Shown here: positions 1-6,421 of the stretch, piece by piece
Position numbering within the stretch: the first letter of the stretch is position 1
How the letters are laid out: every line of letters begins with the position of its first letter
Assembly (NCBI GenBank): GCA_028288545.1
Contig: JAQBNQ010000602.1
Coordinates: forward strand, 1-14,080
Source: Bacteroidota bacterium
GTDB taxonomy: Bacteria; Bacteroidota; Bacteroidia; Chitinophagales; LD1
Direction of reading: 5' to 3'
Length of the DNA stretch: 14,080 nt
Program-made: the position numbers and the translations under genes
The notes under the pieces: model-generated
Told to the model about the DNA's origin: nothing
The model's input: only the letters and a program-made list of their open reading frames with translations
Databases searched by the model: none

Positions 1-405
1 CGCCCTTTAGGTAAAGAACTGGTGGTTGATAACCTGAATGGGGTTCGTGGAATTTTTGTCGATTACATACGCGGAACACGCAGTTACGTTTTCAACTTTG
101 AAACTGATGTATATCCTACGTTTAAGGTATTAGGATTTACCTCTTCGGTGTTTGCCTTTGCCGATATTGCCGTAATGCAGCAAAACTCGCTCACCAGCTT
201 TCAGTTAACACAGGGATATGGGGCCGGTATTCGCTTACGGAATATGGCTATGGGCATCGGAGAATTTGAATTGACGTTTGCTTACTATCCTAAGTTGGAT
301 ATTCCCGGGTTAAAACCTTATTCGGTGATTGGCTCATTTTTAAACAGCCGTGCTATCGGCGCCGATAACCTGTTTTTACCAACCGTACTTAGTACCGACC
401 ATTGA
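1..405 (+). CDS. C-terminal part of a probable outer-membrane beta-barrel protein (5' end outside window)
   Basis: The frame is open from base 1 to a TGA at 403-405, giving 134 residues of C-terminus. The start lies upstream; an in-frame GTG at 22 is just an internal valine codon. The visible part alternates hydrophobic and polar residues in strand-like segments rich in aromatic residues and glycine (VDYIRGTRSY, GYGAGIRLRN, FELTFAYYP). That pattern resembles the last strands of an outer-membrane barrel, and the glycine-rich GAGIRLR segment recalls Omp85/surface-antigen-type barrels. It ends in a soluble-looking tail (LSTDH) rather than a terminal aromatic residue. The family assignment is inference from pattern only, and I cannot name the protein. 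The stop codon directly abuts the stop of the convergent response-regulator gene, leaving no room for a terminator between them. Confidence 0.6.
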   Translation, partial: RPLGKELVVDNLNGVRGIFVDYIRGTRSYVFNFETDVYPTFKVLGFTSSVFAFADIAVMQQNSLTSFQLTQGYGAGIRLRNMAMGIGEFELTFAYYPKLDIPGLKPYSVIGSFLNSRAIGADNLFLPTVLSTDH

Positions 406-1158
406 TCAGGATATCTTTTGAATAACACCGGATAGTTTTCCGTTTTTGCCTTCAAACAAAAGCTTATACTGGTTGTCATCACCTTTGCGTTTAAACAGGT
501 ATTCGCCGGTAGTATTTTTTTCAATGGCGTCTTTGATCTTATCCTTAACACCATCTGAATTCAGCAAAAACTGTAATCCTTCTTCCAGGTTATCTGAACT
601 TGCTTCGTCAGCGCTCATGCCCACAAGTTTGCGCATATAATCTGATCTGAAAACCTTATTGGTTGCAGGGTCGAATTCTATGTATCCAACATTTAACAAG
701 CGCTGCATCATATCCAGGCGCGAATTCTCTTCGTCCAACTGTTTCGATACGCTGTCAATCTGCTTATTCAGTTTAAAACGCTCGAAAGAGAACATTACCG
801 AAGAGATAAGCACCTTGCCATCAAACTTTCCTTTTACCAAAAAGTCCTGGGCACCGTACCGCACTGTTTCCAAACCAACTTCCTCATCGGTTAAACCGGT
901 TAATACAATTACAAGGTTGCCCGGGTATTTGGTGAGTATGGATTTGATCGTATCTACCCCAAAACTATCGGGCAGGTTCATATCACTGAGAATGATGTCG
1001 AATTTTTCTTTTGAAAGAAGTTCCAAACCGCCTTTCACGTCTTCCGAGTGTGATACATGGAATACAGGCGAAGTTGATTCACCCAGGTAGAATTTCATCA
1101 GAAATGCATCACCCGGGTTGTCTTCAATTAGTAAAACTTTAAGTTCCTGCTGTGTCAT
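406..1158 (-). CDS. Response regulator: receiver domain, coiled coil and PAS-like output domain
   Basis: This 250-residue protein begins with a CheY-like receiver (about 5-125). It has the acidic pocket E12-D13, phospho-acceptor D59 in LSDMNLPD, the switch threonine T87 in VLTG and the conserved lysine K109 in LVKG, so it should be phosphorylatable. Residues about 128-155 form a charged, heptad-like linker. The C-terminal 95 residues look like a degenerate PAS/PAC domain (VGYIEFDPATN near the start, GEYLFKR and a closing GKLSGVIQKIS). There is no DNA-binding or enzymatic output domain, so it probably acts through protein contacts, for example in a phosphorelay or as a sensor-kinase adaptor. 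The start is 9 nt downstream of the preceding receiver gene's stop, which indicates co-transcription. No histidine kinase lies in the window. Receiver assignment is firm; the PAS assignment is moderate. Confidence 0.9.
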   Translation of the reverse strand: MTQQELKVLLIEDNPGDAFLMKFYLGESTSPVFHVSHSEDVKGGLELLSKEKFDIILSDMNLPDSFGVDTIKSILTKYPGNLVIVLTGLTDEEVGLETVRYGAQDFLVKGKFDGKVLISSVMFSFERFKLNKQIDSVSKQLDEENSRLDMMQRLLNVGYIEFDPATNKVFRSDYMRKLVGMSADEASSDNLEEGLQFLLNSDGVKDKIKDAIEKNTTGEYLFKRKGDDNQYKLLFEGKNGKLSGVIQKIS

Positions 1159-1167
1159 AATACTAAT

Positions 1168-1617
1168 TTAATCGTTGGGGAGTTGTACAGTATTAAACCA
1201 GTATAACTCTATTAACCGTATCACTTTTGCAAAGTCATCAAAGTCTACCGGTTTTAAAATATAACAATTGGCATGGTATGAATATGCTTTTGAAATGTCA
1301 TGTTCAGCATCGGAAGTAGTGAGTACAATCACCGGAATTTTCTTCAAAGTATCGTGTGCCTTCAATTCCTTTAATACCTCAATTCCATTCTTTTTAGGCA
1401 GGTTAAGGTCAAGTAATATAATATGTGGTCTTAAAGCATCGGTATATTTATTGCGCTTCATCAAAAAGTCAAGGGCCAACTCGCCATCCGACACAACATC
1501 CAAAGCTATATCAATAGTACTTTCTTTCAGCGCCTCCTGGGTTAAACGAATATCACCCGGGTTATCTTCAACCAATAAAATCCTGGGTTTTTGTTTGCTG
1601 CTTTTTGCAAAATCCAT
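1168..1617 (-). CDS. Single-domain response regulator (Rcp1-like receiver)
   Basis: This 149-residue protein consists of one CheY-like receiver. The acidic residues are E17-D18 in LLVEDNPGD, the phospho-acceptor is D70 in LLDLNLPKKNG, the switch is T100-T101 in VLTTSD, and the lysine is K122 in ILKPVDFDDF. The NPGD loop after the acidic pair, the long insert around DFLMKRNKYTDA and the C-terminal FDDFAKVIR...YWFNTVQLP match the Rcp1 family, which pairs with phytochrome-like or other PAS/GAF sensor kinases. There is no output domain, so it probably relays phosphate or binds a partner. It is the first gene of a two-gene operon with the receiver-PAS gene, and both carry the same EDNPGD motif, suggesting related partners. 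The cognate kinase is not in the window. A promoter with a good match lies about 120 nt upstream. Confidence 0.93.
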   Translation of the reverse strand: MDFAKSSKQKPRILLVEDNPGDIRLTQEALKESTIDIALDVVSDGELALDFLMKRNKYTDALRPHIILLDLNLPKKNGIEVLKELKAHDTLKKIPVIVLTTSDAEHDISKAYSYHANCYILKPVDFDDFAKVIRLIELYWFNTVQLPND

Positions 1618-1738
1618 AAATAGAAAAATTGTTTTTTATATCGAATAAAAATCTGCGCTCCCTTAGGTCTAATCCCCCTATCCTGCAATCTGCGTCATTC
1701 CAATTCCTTCGTATTTGCAGGTAGTATGGTGAAGTAGG

Positions 1739-1769
1739 CAAATATACGGTTATGAAACTTATTTTCAAC
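1739..1769 (-). promoter_or_regulatory. Bacteroidota-type promoter for the response-regulator operon
   Basis: On the minus strand the sequence reads GTTG (1769-1766), a 19-nt spacer, then TATATTTG (1746-1739). This matches the Bacteroidota -33/-7 consensus (TTG or TTTG, 19-21 nt, TAnnTTTG) with a perfect -7 box. Transcription would begin near 1735, leaving a leader of nearly 120 nt before the ATG at 1617. That leader is long enough to hold post-transcriptional control, though no riboswitch is recognised. Confidence 0.6.
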
Positions 1770-1805
1770 AGCTATTATGATGTACTTAAAAGCAAAGGAA
1801 TTTTT

Positions 1806-1828
1806 GCCTGCCTGACCGGTAGGCAGGC
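1806..1828. repeat. Inverted repeat GCCTGCCT / AGGCAGGC
   Basis: Perfect 8-bp arms (1806-1813 and 1821-1828) flank a 7-nt centre GACCGGT. Removing one G would make the whole element a perfect 22-nt palindrome. It stands alone, has no T-run on either side, and lies upstream of the response-regulator promoter, so it does not look like a terminator. Such GC-rich palindromes of the CCTGCC..GGCAGG type are, from memory, common dispersed intergenic repeats in Bacteroidota genomes. Only one copy is seen here. Confidence 0.6.
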
Positions 1829-1905
1829 TAACCTCTTCAACGCAAATTATGGTCCTAGGTTTTTGATAAGGTAATATTTTTTTTCAAAACGGGCTAAAGC
1901 AAAAA

Positions 1906-1935
1906 AAAGCGGCCAGGTATAAACCTGGCCGCTTT
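1906..1935 (-). terminator. Strong intrinsic terminator of the beta-helix gene
   Basis: A perfect 13-bp stem (AAAGCGGCCAGGT at 1906-1918 with its complement at 1923-1935) encloses a 4-nt loop. On the minus strand it is followed by a T-run (the A-run at 1901-1908 on the plus strand). It begins about 25 nt after the stop codon at 1960-1962. It lies well positioned to end the beta-helix transcript and insulate the response-regulator promoter downstream. Confidence 0.9.
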
Positions 1936-1959
1936 AGTATATTTTAAACTGATCAGCTA

Positions 1960-3150
1960 TTATTTGATAGGAGTCACTTTTTCTATCATGATACCGTTAG
2001 CCGATACAGATAGTGAAGAATTGCTTTGAGCAGGAAGTTGGTTAAACATATCCTTGTACGAGTTGCCGATAATGGTGTAACCGCCTGAGTTAAGATCGTA
2101 CAGGATGTTGTTCATCATGTTGATGTTATTGCCTGAACCTGCGTTTTTGTAAAAAGCCTGGTTAGAAGCCTGTGCGCCGTTAATGGTTAATTTAACACGG
2201 TTAAAGTTAAGCACCTGGTTGTCGGTAGCACCTGAAAGGTAAACACCGTAAGCTTCGCTGGTACCGCCAACAGAGATCGAATTGTTGTTGATCTGGCCAA
2301 GGCTGGTAGCCTGTGCAGTACAGTTATTCATTGCAAGACCATATGAGCCATTAGCAGCGTTAACGATGTTATTGCTGATAACTACATTGTTGGTTACGTT
2401 ATCAAGGCTGATAGCTTTAAATCCTTTGTAAGTTGACAAAGAGCTGACAACGTTGTTTGAAATTACAGGAGCATCTTCGTTAACCAGGGCTAAACCTGAT
2501 TCGTATTGATTGAAGAATAAAGTACCGCTGATTGAAGTTTTTGAATCTGGTGATTCAGGAGTATAACCGCCTTTTGCGATGCCTACACTGCCATTGTTGA
2601 TCTCACAATCATCAAAAGCCATGCTTGTTTTAGGCGCAGTTGAACTGAAATACACCGTTGCACTGTTTGAACCTGTTCTGGCTACTTCAACACCATCAAA
2701 TACAACTCCCTTAAAGTGAAGGTTGCTTGATTTTCCGTCAATGCGGGCAGCGTTACCATAAGTAGCTGCTTTGTGGTCTACTGTCAGGTTTTCGAAAGAA
2801 ACATAAGATACTCCGTTTAGCAACAATGTTGCATCGGCGGTTGTGTAGCTAATGATAACTTCGGTATTAACCCCTGATTTTGATTCGAAGGTAACTGTGT
2901 TAAAAGAAGAAGATCCCTGGATTGAAGAAATGGCTACTCTTTCATTGTATGTACCACCTTCTAAAAGGAAAGTAACAGGTCCTGAAACTCCGCCGCATCT
3001 AAGGGCACTAACTGCATCACCAATTGTAGAAAAATCCGCACCTTCCTTACCAATAGAATATTGGCCGGCAAGGGATGGACAGTCTGCCGAAAAAGAGTTT
3101 AATGAAAGGCCGAGCAGAAGGCCTGTCACCATTTTGTTTAATTTGTTCAT
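1960..3150 (-). CDS. Secreted right-handed parallel beta-helix protein
   Basis: This 396-residue protein starts with a signal peptide (MNKLNK, then a hydrophobic stretch, probable cleavage after A22). An N-terminal segment follows (YSIGKEGADFSTIGDAVSAL, about 31-50, then a GPVTFLLEGGTYNERV stretch). This is the usual opening of pectin-lyase-fold proteins in this phylum and may cap the helix. The rest is a ladder of asparagine-rich turns (VISNNVV, VVISNNIVNAANG, GQINNNSISV, NNINMMNNILYDL) typical of NosD-like or Beta_helix repeats. Two cysteines near the N-terminus (C24, C52) could form a disulfide. No catalytic pattern of a polysaccharide lyase is recognised and there is no obvious T9SS C-terminal sorting domain, so periplasmic or classically secreted location is likely. 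Substrate is unknown. It is monocistronic, with its own promoter and terminator. Confidence 0.88.
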   Translation of the reverse strand: MNKLNKMVTGLLLGLSLNSFSADCPSLAGQYSIGKEGADFSTIGDAVSALRCGGVSGPVTFLLEGGTYNERVAISSIQGSSSFNTVTFESKSGVNTEVIISYTTADATLLLNGVSYVSFENLTVDHKAATYGNAARIDGKSSNLHFKGVVFDGVEVARTGSNSATVYFSSTAPKTSMAFDDCEINNGSVGIAKGGYTPESPDSKTSISGTLFFNQYESGLALVNEDAPVISNNVVSSLSTYKGFKAISLDNVTNNVVISNNIVNAANGSYGLAMNNCTAQATSLGQINNNSISVGGTSEAYGVYLSGATDNQVLNFNRVKLTINGAQASNQAFYKNAGSGNNINMMNNILYDLNSGGYTIIGNSYKDMFNQLPAQSNSSLSVSANGIMIEKVTPIK

Positions 3151-3307
3151 AGTTTTTTTGCGTTTACAGCGTTTGTATTTACTTGATAGTTCAAGATAAT
3201 TTACAACGCCTGTTTTGTCAAGTCCTTTTGTTAAGTATTTTTATAGTCCCCTATATAATTTAATAAAAAATGCTGATTATCAAGCAGTTCTGATTTAATT
3301 ACTTTTA

Positions 3308-3338
3308 CAAAGCTAAGCTTGTTTTTTCATATTTCAAA
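3308..3338 (-). promoter_or_regulatory. Promoter of the beta-helix gene
   Basis: The minus strand reads TTTG (3338-3335), a 19-nt spacer, then TAGCTTTG (3315-3308). Both boxes match the Bacteroidota consensus exactly. The start would fall near 3304, giving a leader of about 150 nt. A weaker second candidate closer to the gene (TTG at 3221-3219, 20 nt, TATCTTGA at 3198-3191) would give a leader of about 40 nt. It overlaps a small CTTGA/TCAAG dyad at 3182-3195. Confidence 0.65.
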
Positions 3339-3361
3339 TGTTTGAATCAACTATTTAAACG

Positions 3362-3390
3362 CAAAAAGCCCCGGAAAACGGGGCTTTTTG
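3362..3390 (-). terminator. Intrinsic terminator of the 170-aa secreted protein gene
   Basis: A 12-bp stem (CAAAAAGCCCCG at 3362-3373 with its complement at 3379-3390) has a 5-nt GAAAA loop. The A/T ends of the stem supply a T-run in either direction, so it could work on both strands. It lies 23 nt beyond the stop codon of the minus-strand gene at 3414, with only 23 nt separating it from the next promoter. Confidence 0.88.
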
Positions 3391-3413
3391 TATCATTTGC
3401 TGTGCAGAAACTA

Positions 3414-3926
3414 TTAAAAGTCGTCTACACTGGTGTTTTTCTTGTAATCAGAACTTGCCTGCCAGTTACTTTCAATAGTAAGCTCAAAACGCGATTTGTT
3501 GATCTCCTTTAAGGTAAAGGTTACGTCTTTAACCAGCCATTGCATAATGTGGCTATCGTCAACAAAGCTTTCATTGCGGAAATCTCCATACTTATAAGTG
3601 AGGATAAATTTCATTTGCTCAACTTGTTCCAATGTGCCCATAATAAACACTTTGTAAAACCTGTTCTCGTCATTAAAAATGTAGAGAACTTTATCCAGTT
3701 TAACAGCACCGATCATCAGGTCGTCGTTGTTAAGTGAATAGGCGTTTTTAATAAGGGCGTTTTTGTCCTTAACAAAGTCGAGTTTTTTAGAGTCTCTCCA
3801 AACTGAATCTTTTGGAGTGCCCCAGTAGATTTTTCTGAAACTGAGAACTGCCTCGCTTTCTGCACAAAATCCTGAGTAAGCAAAGCTGAGCATCGAAATG
3901 GCTAACAGCAGTTTTTTCATGAGCAT
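3414..3926 (-). CDS. Exported protein of unknown function (170 aa)
   Basis: The protein begins with a signal peptide (MLMKKLLLAISMLSFAYSGFCA, likely cleaved around residue 22). The cysteine near the cleavage site is preceded by phenylalanine, so it does not make a proper lipobox. Translation could begin at residue 1 or at the second methionine two codons later (3920), which gives the more usual MKKLL start. The mature part is a small alpha/beta-looking domain. It has a motif FRKIYWGTPKDSVW near its N-terminus, a central VLYIFNDENRFYKVFI strand pair, then TYKYGDFRNE and a final strand FTLKEI. This pattern (WGTP..S near the start, Y-strand, KYG later) occurs in several small exported families, but I do not recognise a specific one. 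It is monocistronic with its own terminator. Function is unknown. Confidence 0.75.
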   Translation of the reverse strand: MLMKKLLLAISMLSFAYSGFCAESEAVLSFRKIYWGTPKDSVWRDSKKLDFVKDKNALIKNAYSLNNDDLMIGAVKLDKVLYIFNDENRFYKVFIMGTLEQVEQMKFILTYKYGDFRNESFVDDSHIMQWLVKDVTFTLKEINKSRFELTIESNWQASSDYKKNTSVDDF

Positions 3927-3970
3927 TTATATTTGGTTTTAATAAGAACGCGAATATGCAATTTTTTCTT

Positions 3971-4011
3971 TTTCAGTGTGAATAATTTTTTCTCGGTATC
4001 CAGCACTGAAA
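3971..4011. repeat. Dyad TTTCAGTG / CACTGAAA upstream of the 170-aa gene
   Basis: Perfect 8-bp inverted arms (3971-3978 and 4004-4011) are separated by 25 nt, mostly A/T. The element lies 45-90 nt upstream of the start codon at 3926 and downstream of the hydroxylase stop. The arm spacing is too wide for a compact terminator. It could be a split operator or chance, and no convincing promoter boxes were found beside it. Confidence 0.3.
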
Positions 4012-4052
4012 TGTGGATAAATAAGCTCAAAAGCGAAATATGCTAATCCTGA

Positions 4053-5312
4053 TTAATTGTTGGAAACAGGCTGCAGTGTTTTAGCTGGTTCGCGGTGCAA
4101 ATACGACCAGGTAAAGAATATAATGCAACCGGCAAATAAAACAGACGACAGGATTATAGTAGCATTAAACCAGTTCAAATACCAGAAGTAATAGAATGTA
4201 TTAAGGCTTAACATAACCAGCACCAGCCTGGCATATTCGGCATAAACCACCCAGCGCTTGTTTTCAAATATGGCCCCTGTAATAAGCATAGTAATAAGTA
4301 TTAAACAGAAAAATACCGTTTTATAGAAAAGGCTCATCTCCTTAAAATGCAACATGTACAGTAATGAAACGGAAAGCATAATAAAGAATTGTACAACTGC
4401 ATATATCTTAAAGTAAAGGTTGGTATTGGCATCGTATTTCTGGAAAGTACTTTTATCCACTTCCTGCACATAGCGGAAACCACCCAGGTATTCGGGCATC
4501 CAACCTGGTTTCGCAAATATCATGCGCACCTTATCAAAGCCTTTCATCTCCCTTGCTTTCTGAAACATTTCAACGTAATAATGCACGTTGGCCCAAGCGG
4601 GGTTCCAGCTTTTAAGCTGCGTAGTAATACCATAAGTAATTTCATCTTCGGCTTCTTCTTCTTTAAATGTGCCGAACATACGGTCCCAAATCATAAATAC
4701 ACCTGCGTGGTTCTTATCAATATACTTAGGGTTAACAGCGTGGTGTACACGATGGTGCGAAGGAGTGTTTATCCAATATTCGATCCATGGATGCAATTTG
4801 CCAACCAGTTTGGTGTGTATCCAAAACTGGTAAAGTGTGTGTGTAACAGCGGCCGCGCCGAAAATTTTAGGGTCAAAACCCATCATTGGTATGGGAAGGA
4901 AAATTACAAAAGCGATAATAGAGTGAAACCACGATTGACGAAGAGCAACCGAAAGATTGTACTCCTCGCTTTGGTGATGCACGGAATGTGCGCCCCAAAA
5001 AATATTCATTTCGTGTCCCCAGCGGTGCGCCCAGTAAAAAAAGAAGTCGAAGGCCAGCAGGCATAACACAAACGACCACCATGTTGGGGGTATTTTAAAG
5101 AAGGAGTAGTGCTCGTAAAACCAAATGTAAACACCAAACAATACCACTTTAAAAACAAGGCTCCACAATTGCTGCCCAAGGCCAACTACCAAATTGTTTA
5201 CAGAGTCGTTTAGACGATAAAGTTCTTTTTTCCCAAGATAACCAATAAACCACTCAATGCCCATAAAAAGGAAGAACAACGGTATTGGTAATAACATGTA
5301 AGCAGGATGCAT
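4053..5312 (-). CDS. Alkylglycerol monooxygenase-like fatty acid hydroxylase superfamily membrane protein
   Basis: This is a 419-residue multi-pass membrane protein. It carries the full histidine-box set of the fatty acid hydroxylase/sterol desaturase superfamily: H96-x3-H100 in WAHRWGHEMN, H109-x2-H112-H113 in GAHSVHHQSEEYN, and H186-H187-x2-H190-H191 in NTPSHHRVHH. These bind the di-iron centre. The surrounding motifs (SEEYNLSVALRQS, YQFWIHT at about 161-167, NTPSHHRVHH followed by IDKNHAGV and IWDRMFGTF) are closer to alkylglycerol monooxygenase (AGMO/TMEM195) than to sterol desaturases. The length is near AGMO's 445. AGMO cleaves ether lipids using tetrahydrobiopterin; whether this bacterial relative does so is unproven. 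Membrane segments lie at about 5-25, 45-65, 80-95 and 130-155, with a block of further helices at 300-405. A promoter sits just upstream, and the preceding TPR gene reads in the same direction 93 nt away. Confidence 0.9.
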   Translation of the reverse strand: MHPAYMLLPIPLFFLFMGIEWFIGYLGKKELYRLNDSVNNLVVGLGQQLWSLVFKVVLFGVYIWFYEHYSFFKIPPTWWSFVLCLLAFDFFFYWAHRWGHEMNIFWGAHSVHHQSEEYNLSVALRQSWFHSIIAFVIFLPIPMMGFDPKIFGAAAVTHTLYQFWIHTKLVGKLHPWIEYWINTPSHHRVHHAVNPKYIDKNHAGVFMIWDRMFGTFKEEEAEDEITYGITTQLKSWNPAWANVHYYVEMFQKAREMKGFDKVRMIFAKPGWMPEYLGGFRYVQEVDKSTFQKYDANTNLYFKIYAVVQFFIMLSVSLLYMLHFKEMSLFYKTVFFCLILITMLITGAIFENKRWVVYAEYARLVLVMLSLNTFYYFWYLNWFNATIILSSVLFAGCIIFFTWSYLHREPAKTLQPVSNN

Positions 5313-5328
5313 AAACTCAATTTTGTTT

Positions 5329-5359
5329 CGAAGTTAAACCGATGATGGCGAATTGCCAA
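5329..5359 (-). promoter_or_regulatory. Probable promoter of the AGMO-like gene
   Basis: The minus strand reads TTGG (5359-5356), a 19-nt spacer, then TAACTTCG (5336-5329). It is a 7-of-8 match to the -7 box TAnnTTTG, with a reasonable -33. Transcription would begin about a dozen bases before the ATG at 5312, giving a very short leader. Read-through from the TPR gene upstream is also possible, since no terminator is visible between them. Confidence 0.45.
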
Positions 5360-5405
5360 TTATTTAAACGGAAAAATGTGGAAATAAGTTTGCGCCCGAA
5401 AAAAT

Positions 5406-6284
5406 TTAATGAGGTGCGATTACAGTTTTAAATCCGGAAAGCACCTGCGGGTCTTCATAGTCGTAGAACGACATGTAGACATAAGCCTTTTTTTCCTCGC
5501 CCGTTTCGTTGTGGTAGGTTAGTTCGTATTTATCCAGCATGGCAAGGCCGTTAAGCCCGTTAGGCGAGGAGTAGCCGCAACAACTGCTTACACGAATATA
5601 GGTTACTGGTTGGTTTTGTGCATCGCGTAGCAGATCAAGATAGGCGCGTTGATTCGCGGGGCCGCCATCGTAACCTGTGCCTACCCTAACCGGAAACTCA
5701 GGTGTAAAACCATACTTCCGGTTGTCGGAAGTCTTTGATAAGTTAAGTATAGCATGGATTTCCCCAGTGGCCTTTGCAGTTGTGTCGTTACACTTACTTA
5801 CACGATGTTGCGCACGTTCATACCCGTATTGAAGTGCTTTCGTAAAATCGGAACAGGCCAGTTCTTTTTTACCAAACATTTCGTACACCAGCCCTCTGTT
5901 ATAATAAGCTTCGGCATAGGCCGAATCCAGCTGGATGCTAAAGGTATAATCCTGCATGGCGCCCGAATAATCGGTTAAATGCTTTTTAGCCGTACCCCTA
6001 TTAAGGTAGGCCTTTTTGTAACCGGGGTTAAGCTTAATGGTTTGTTCAAGGTCAACCATAGCATCTTCGTAATGGCCGGTCATGGATTTTACGATAGCGC
6101 GGTTGTACCAGGCAACATACTCATCCGGTTTTAGTTCTATAGATTTATTAAAAAGTTCCAGCGCCTTGTCGTAATCACCGATTTGGGCTTTTTCCAATCC
6201 CTTCTCGTAATACGATTGTGCGTCTTGCGCATTAACAGAGACATTAATTAAAAGACAAACTGCGATGAACAAGATATTTTTCAT
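5406..6284 (-). CDS. Exported TPR protein with a Cys-Cys C-terminal domain
   Basis: This 292-residue protein has a signal peptide (probable cleavage after A19 in SVNAQ). Four tetratricopeptide repeats follow at about 21-54, 55-88, 89-122 and 123-156, with the usual W/Y..G..Y..A pattern (YYEKGLEKAQIGDYDKALEL, AYLNRGTAKKHLTDYSGAM). After a linker comes a domain of about 110 residues (183-292). It has KYGFTPEFPVRVG, SSCCGYSS (C235-C236) and YVYMSFYDYEDP, and is not a TPR. From memory, Bacteroidota have short proteins with this signature, an ENPVKVG-like start, a GSCC centre and an MYDYE end. They are often mislabelled as an aldolase, and their role is unknown. The TPR part would mediate protein contacts in the periplasm, and the fused domain may be the functional part. 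It is followed after 93 nt by the AGMO-like gene. Confidence 0.85.
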   Translation of the reverse strand: MKNILFIAVCLLINVSVNAQDAQSYYEKGLEKAQIGDYDKALELFNKSIELKPDEYVAWYNRAIVKSMTGHYEDAMVDLEQTIKLNPGYKKAYLNRGTAKKHLTDYSGAMQDYTFSIQLDSAYAEAYYNRGLVYEMFGKKELACSDFTKALQYGYERAQHRVSKCNDTTAKATGEIHAILNLSKTSDNRKYGFTPEFPVRVGTGYDGGPANQRAYLDLLRDAQNQPVTYIRVSSCCGYSSPNGLNGLAMLDKYELTYHNETGEEKKAYVYMSFYDYEDPQVLSGFKTVIAPH

Positions 6285-6309
6285 GGTGCTAATAACGCTA
6301 TTGCTATTT

Positions 6310-6317
6310 CGAAAGTA
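6310..6317 (-). promoter_or_regulatory. Possible -7 element for the TPR protein gene
   Basis: The minus strand reads TACTTTCG, a 7-of-8 match to TAnnTTTG, about 25 nt before the start codon at 6284. No clear TTG box sits 19-21 nt further upstream, so only the -7 half is supported. Confidence 0.33.
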
Positions 6318-6421
6318 TACAATTGTAATGGTAAATAGTTTCGCATCGGCAAAAAGGCCGGGAATACCAAGGCTGGTGATTTTGCCGGGGATTACCTACG
6401 CGCAAATTATGAATCACGTTT

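Larger units (their letters stand above)
1618..1959. other. Gene-free stretch between the response-regulator pair and the beta-helix gene
   Basis: No credible gene lies here. A 66-codon minus-strand frame (1568-1768) overlaps the receiver gene out of frame and starts upstream of the predicted transcript start, so it is discounted. Reading along the plus strand, the stretch holds the long 5' leader of the response-regulator transcript, its promoter (about 1739-1769), an inverted repeat (1806-1828) and the terminator of the beta-helix gene (1906-1935). The leader contains a possible hairpin with arms CCTGCAA (1682-1688) and TTGCAGG (1715-1721) around a 26-nt loop. Confidence 0.7.

Noticed and set aside
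1568..1768. 66-codon minus-strand frame in the leader of the receiver gene
   Set aside because: It overlaps the receiver gene out of frame, begins upstream of the predicted transcription start and has no recognisable composition or domain.
3896..3926. Lipoprotein signal in the 170-aa protein
   Set aside because: The cysteine is preceded by phenylalanine (SGFC), which does not fit a lipobox; ordinary signal peptidase cleavage is more likely.
4389..5066. 225-codon plus-strand open frame opposite the AGMO-like gene
   Set aside because: It lies wholly antisense to a gene with intact catalytic motifs, and its translation shows no domain or signal; it is a mirror frame.
6330..6400. Possible terminator GGCAAAA/TTTTGCC after the CarboxypepD_reg-like gene
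   Set aside because: The arms are short and separated by over 20 nt, and the inner pairing is weak; not good enough to call.
1840..6411. Shared 11-mer CGCAAATTATG at 1840 and 6401
   Set aside because: Repeats of this length are expected by chance in 14 kb.
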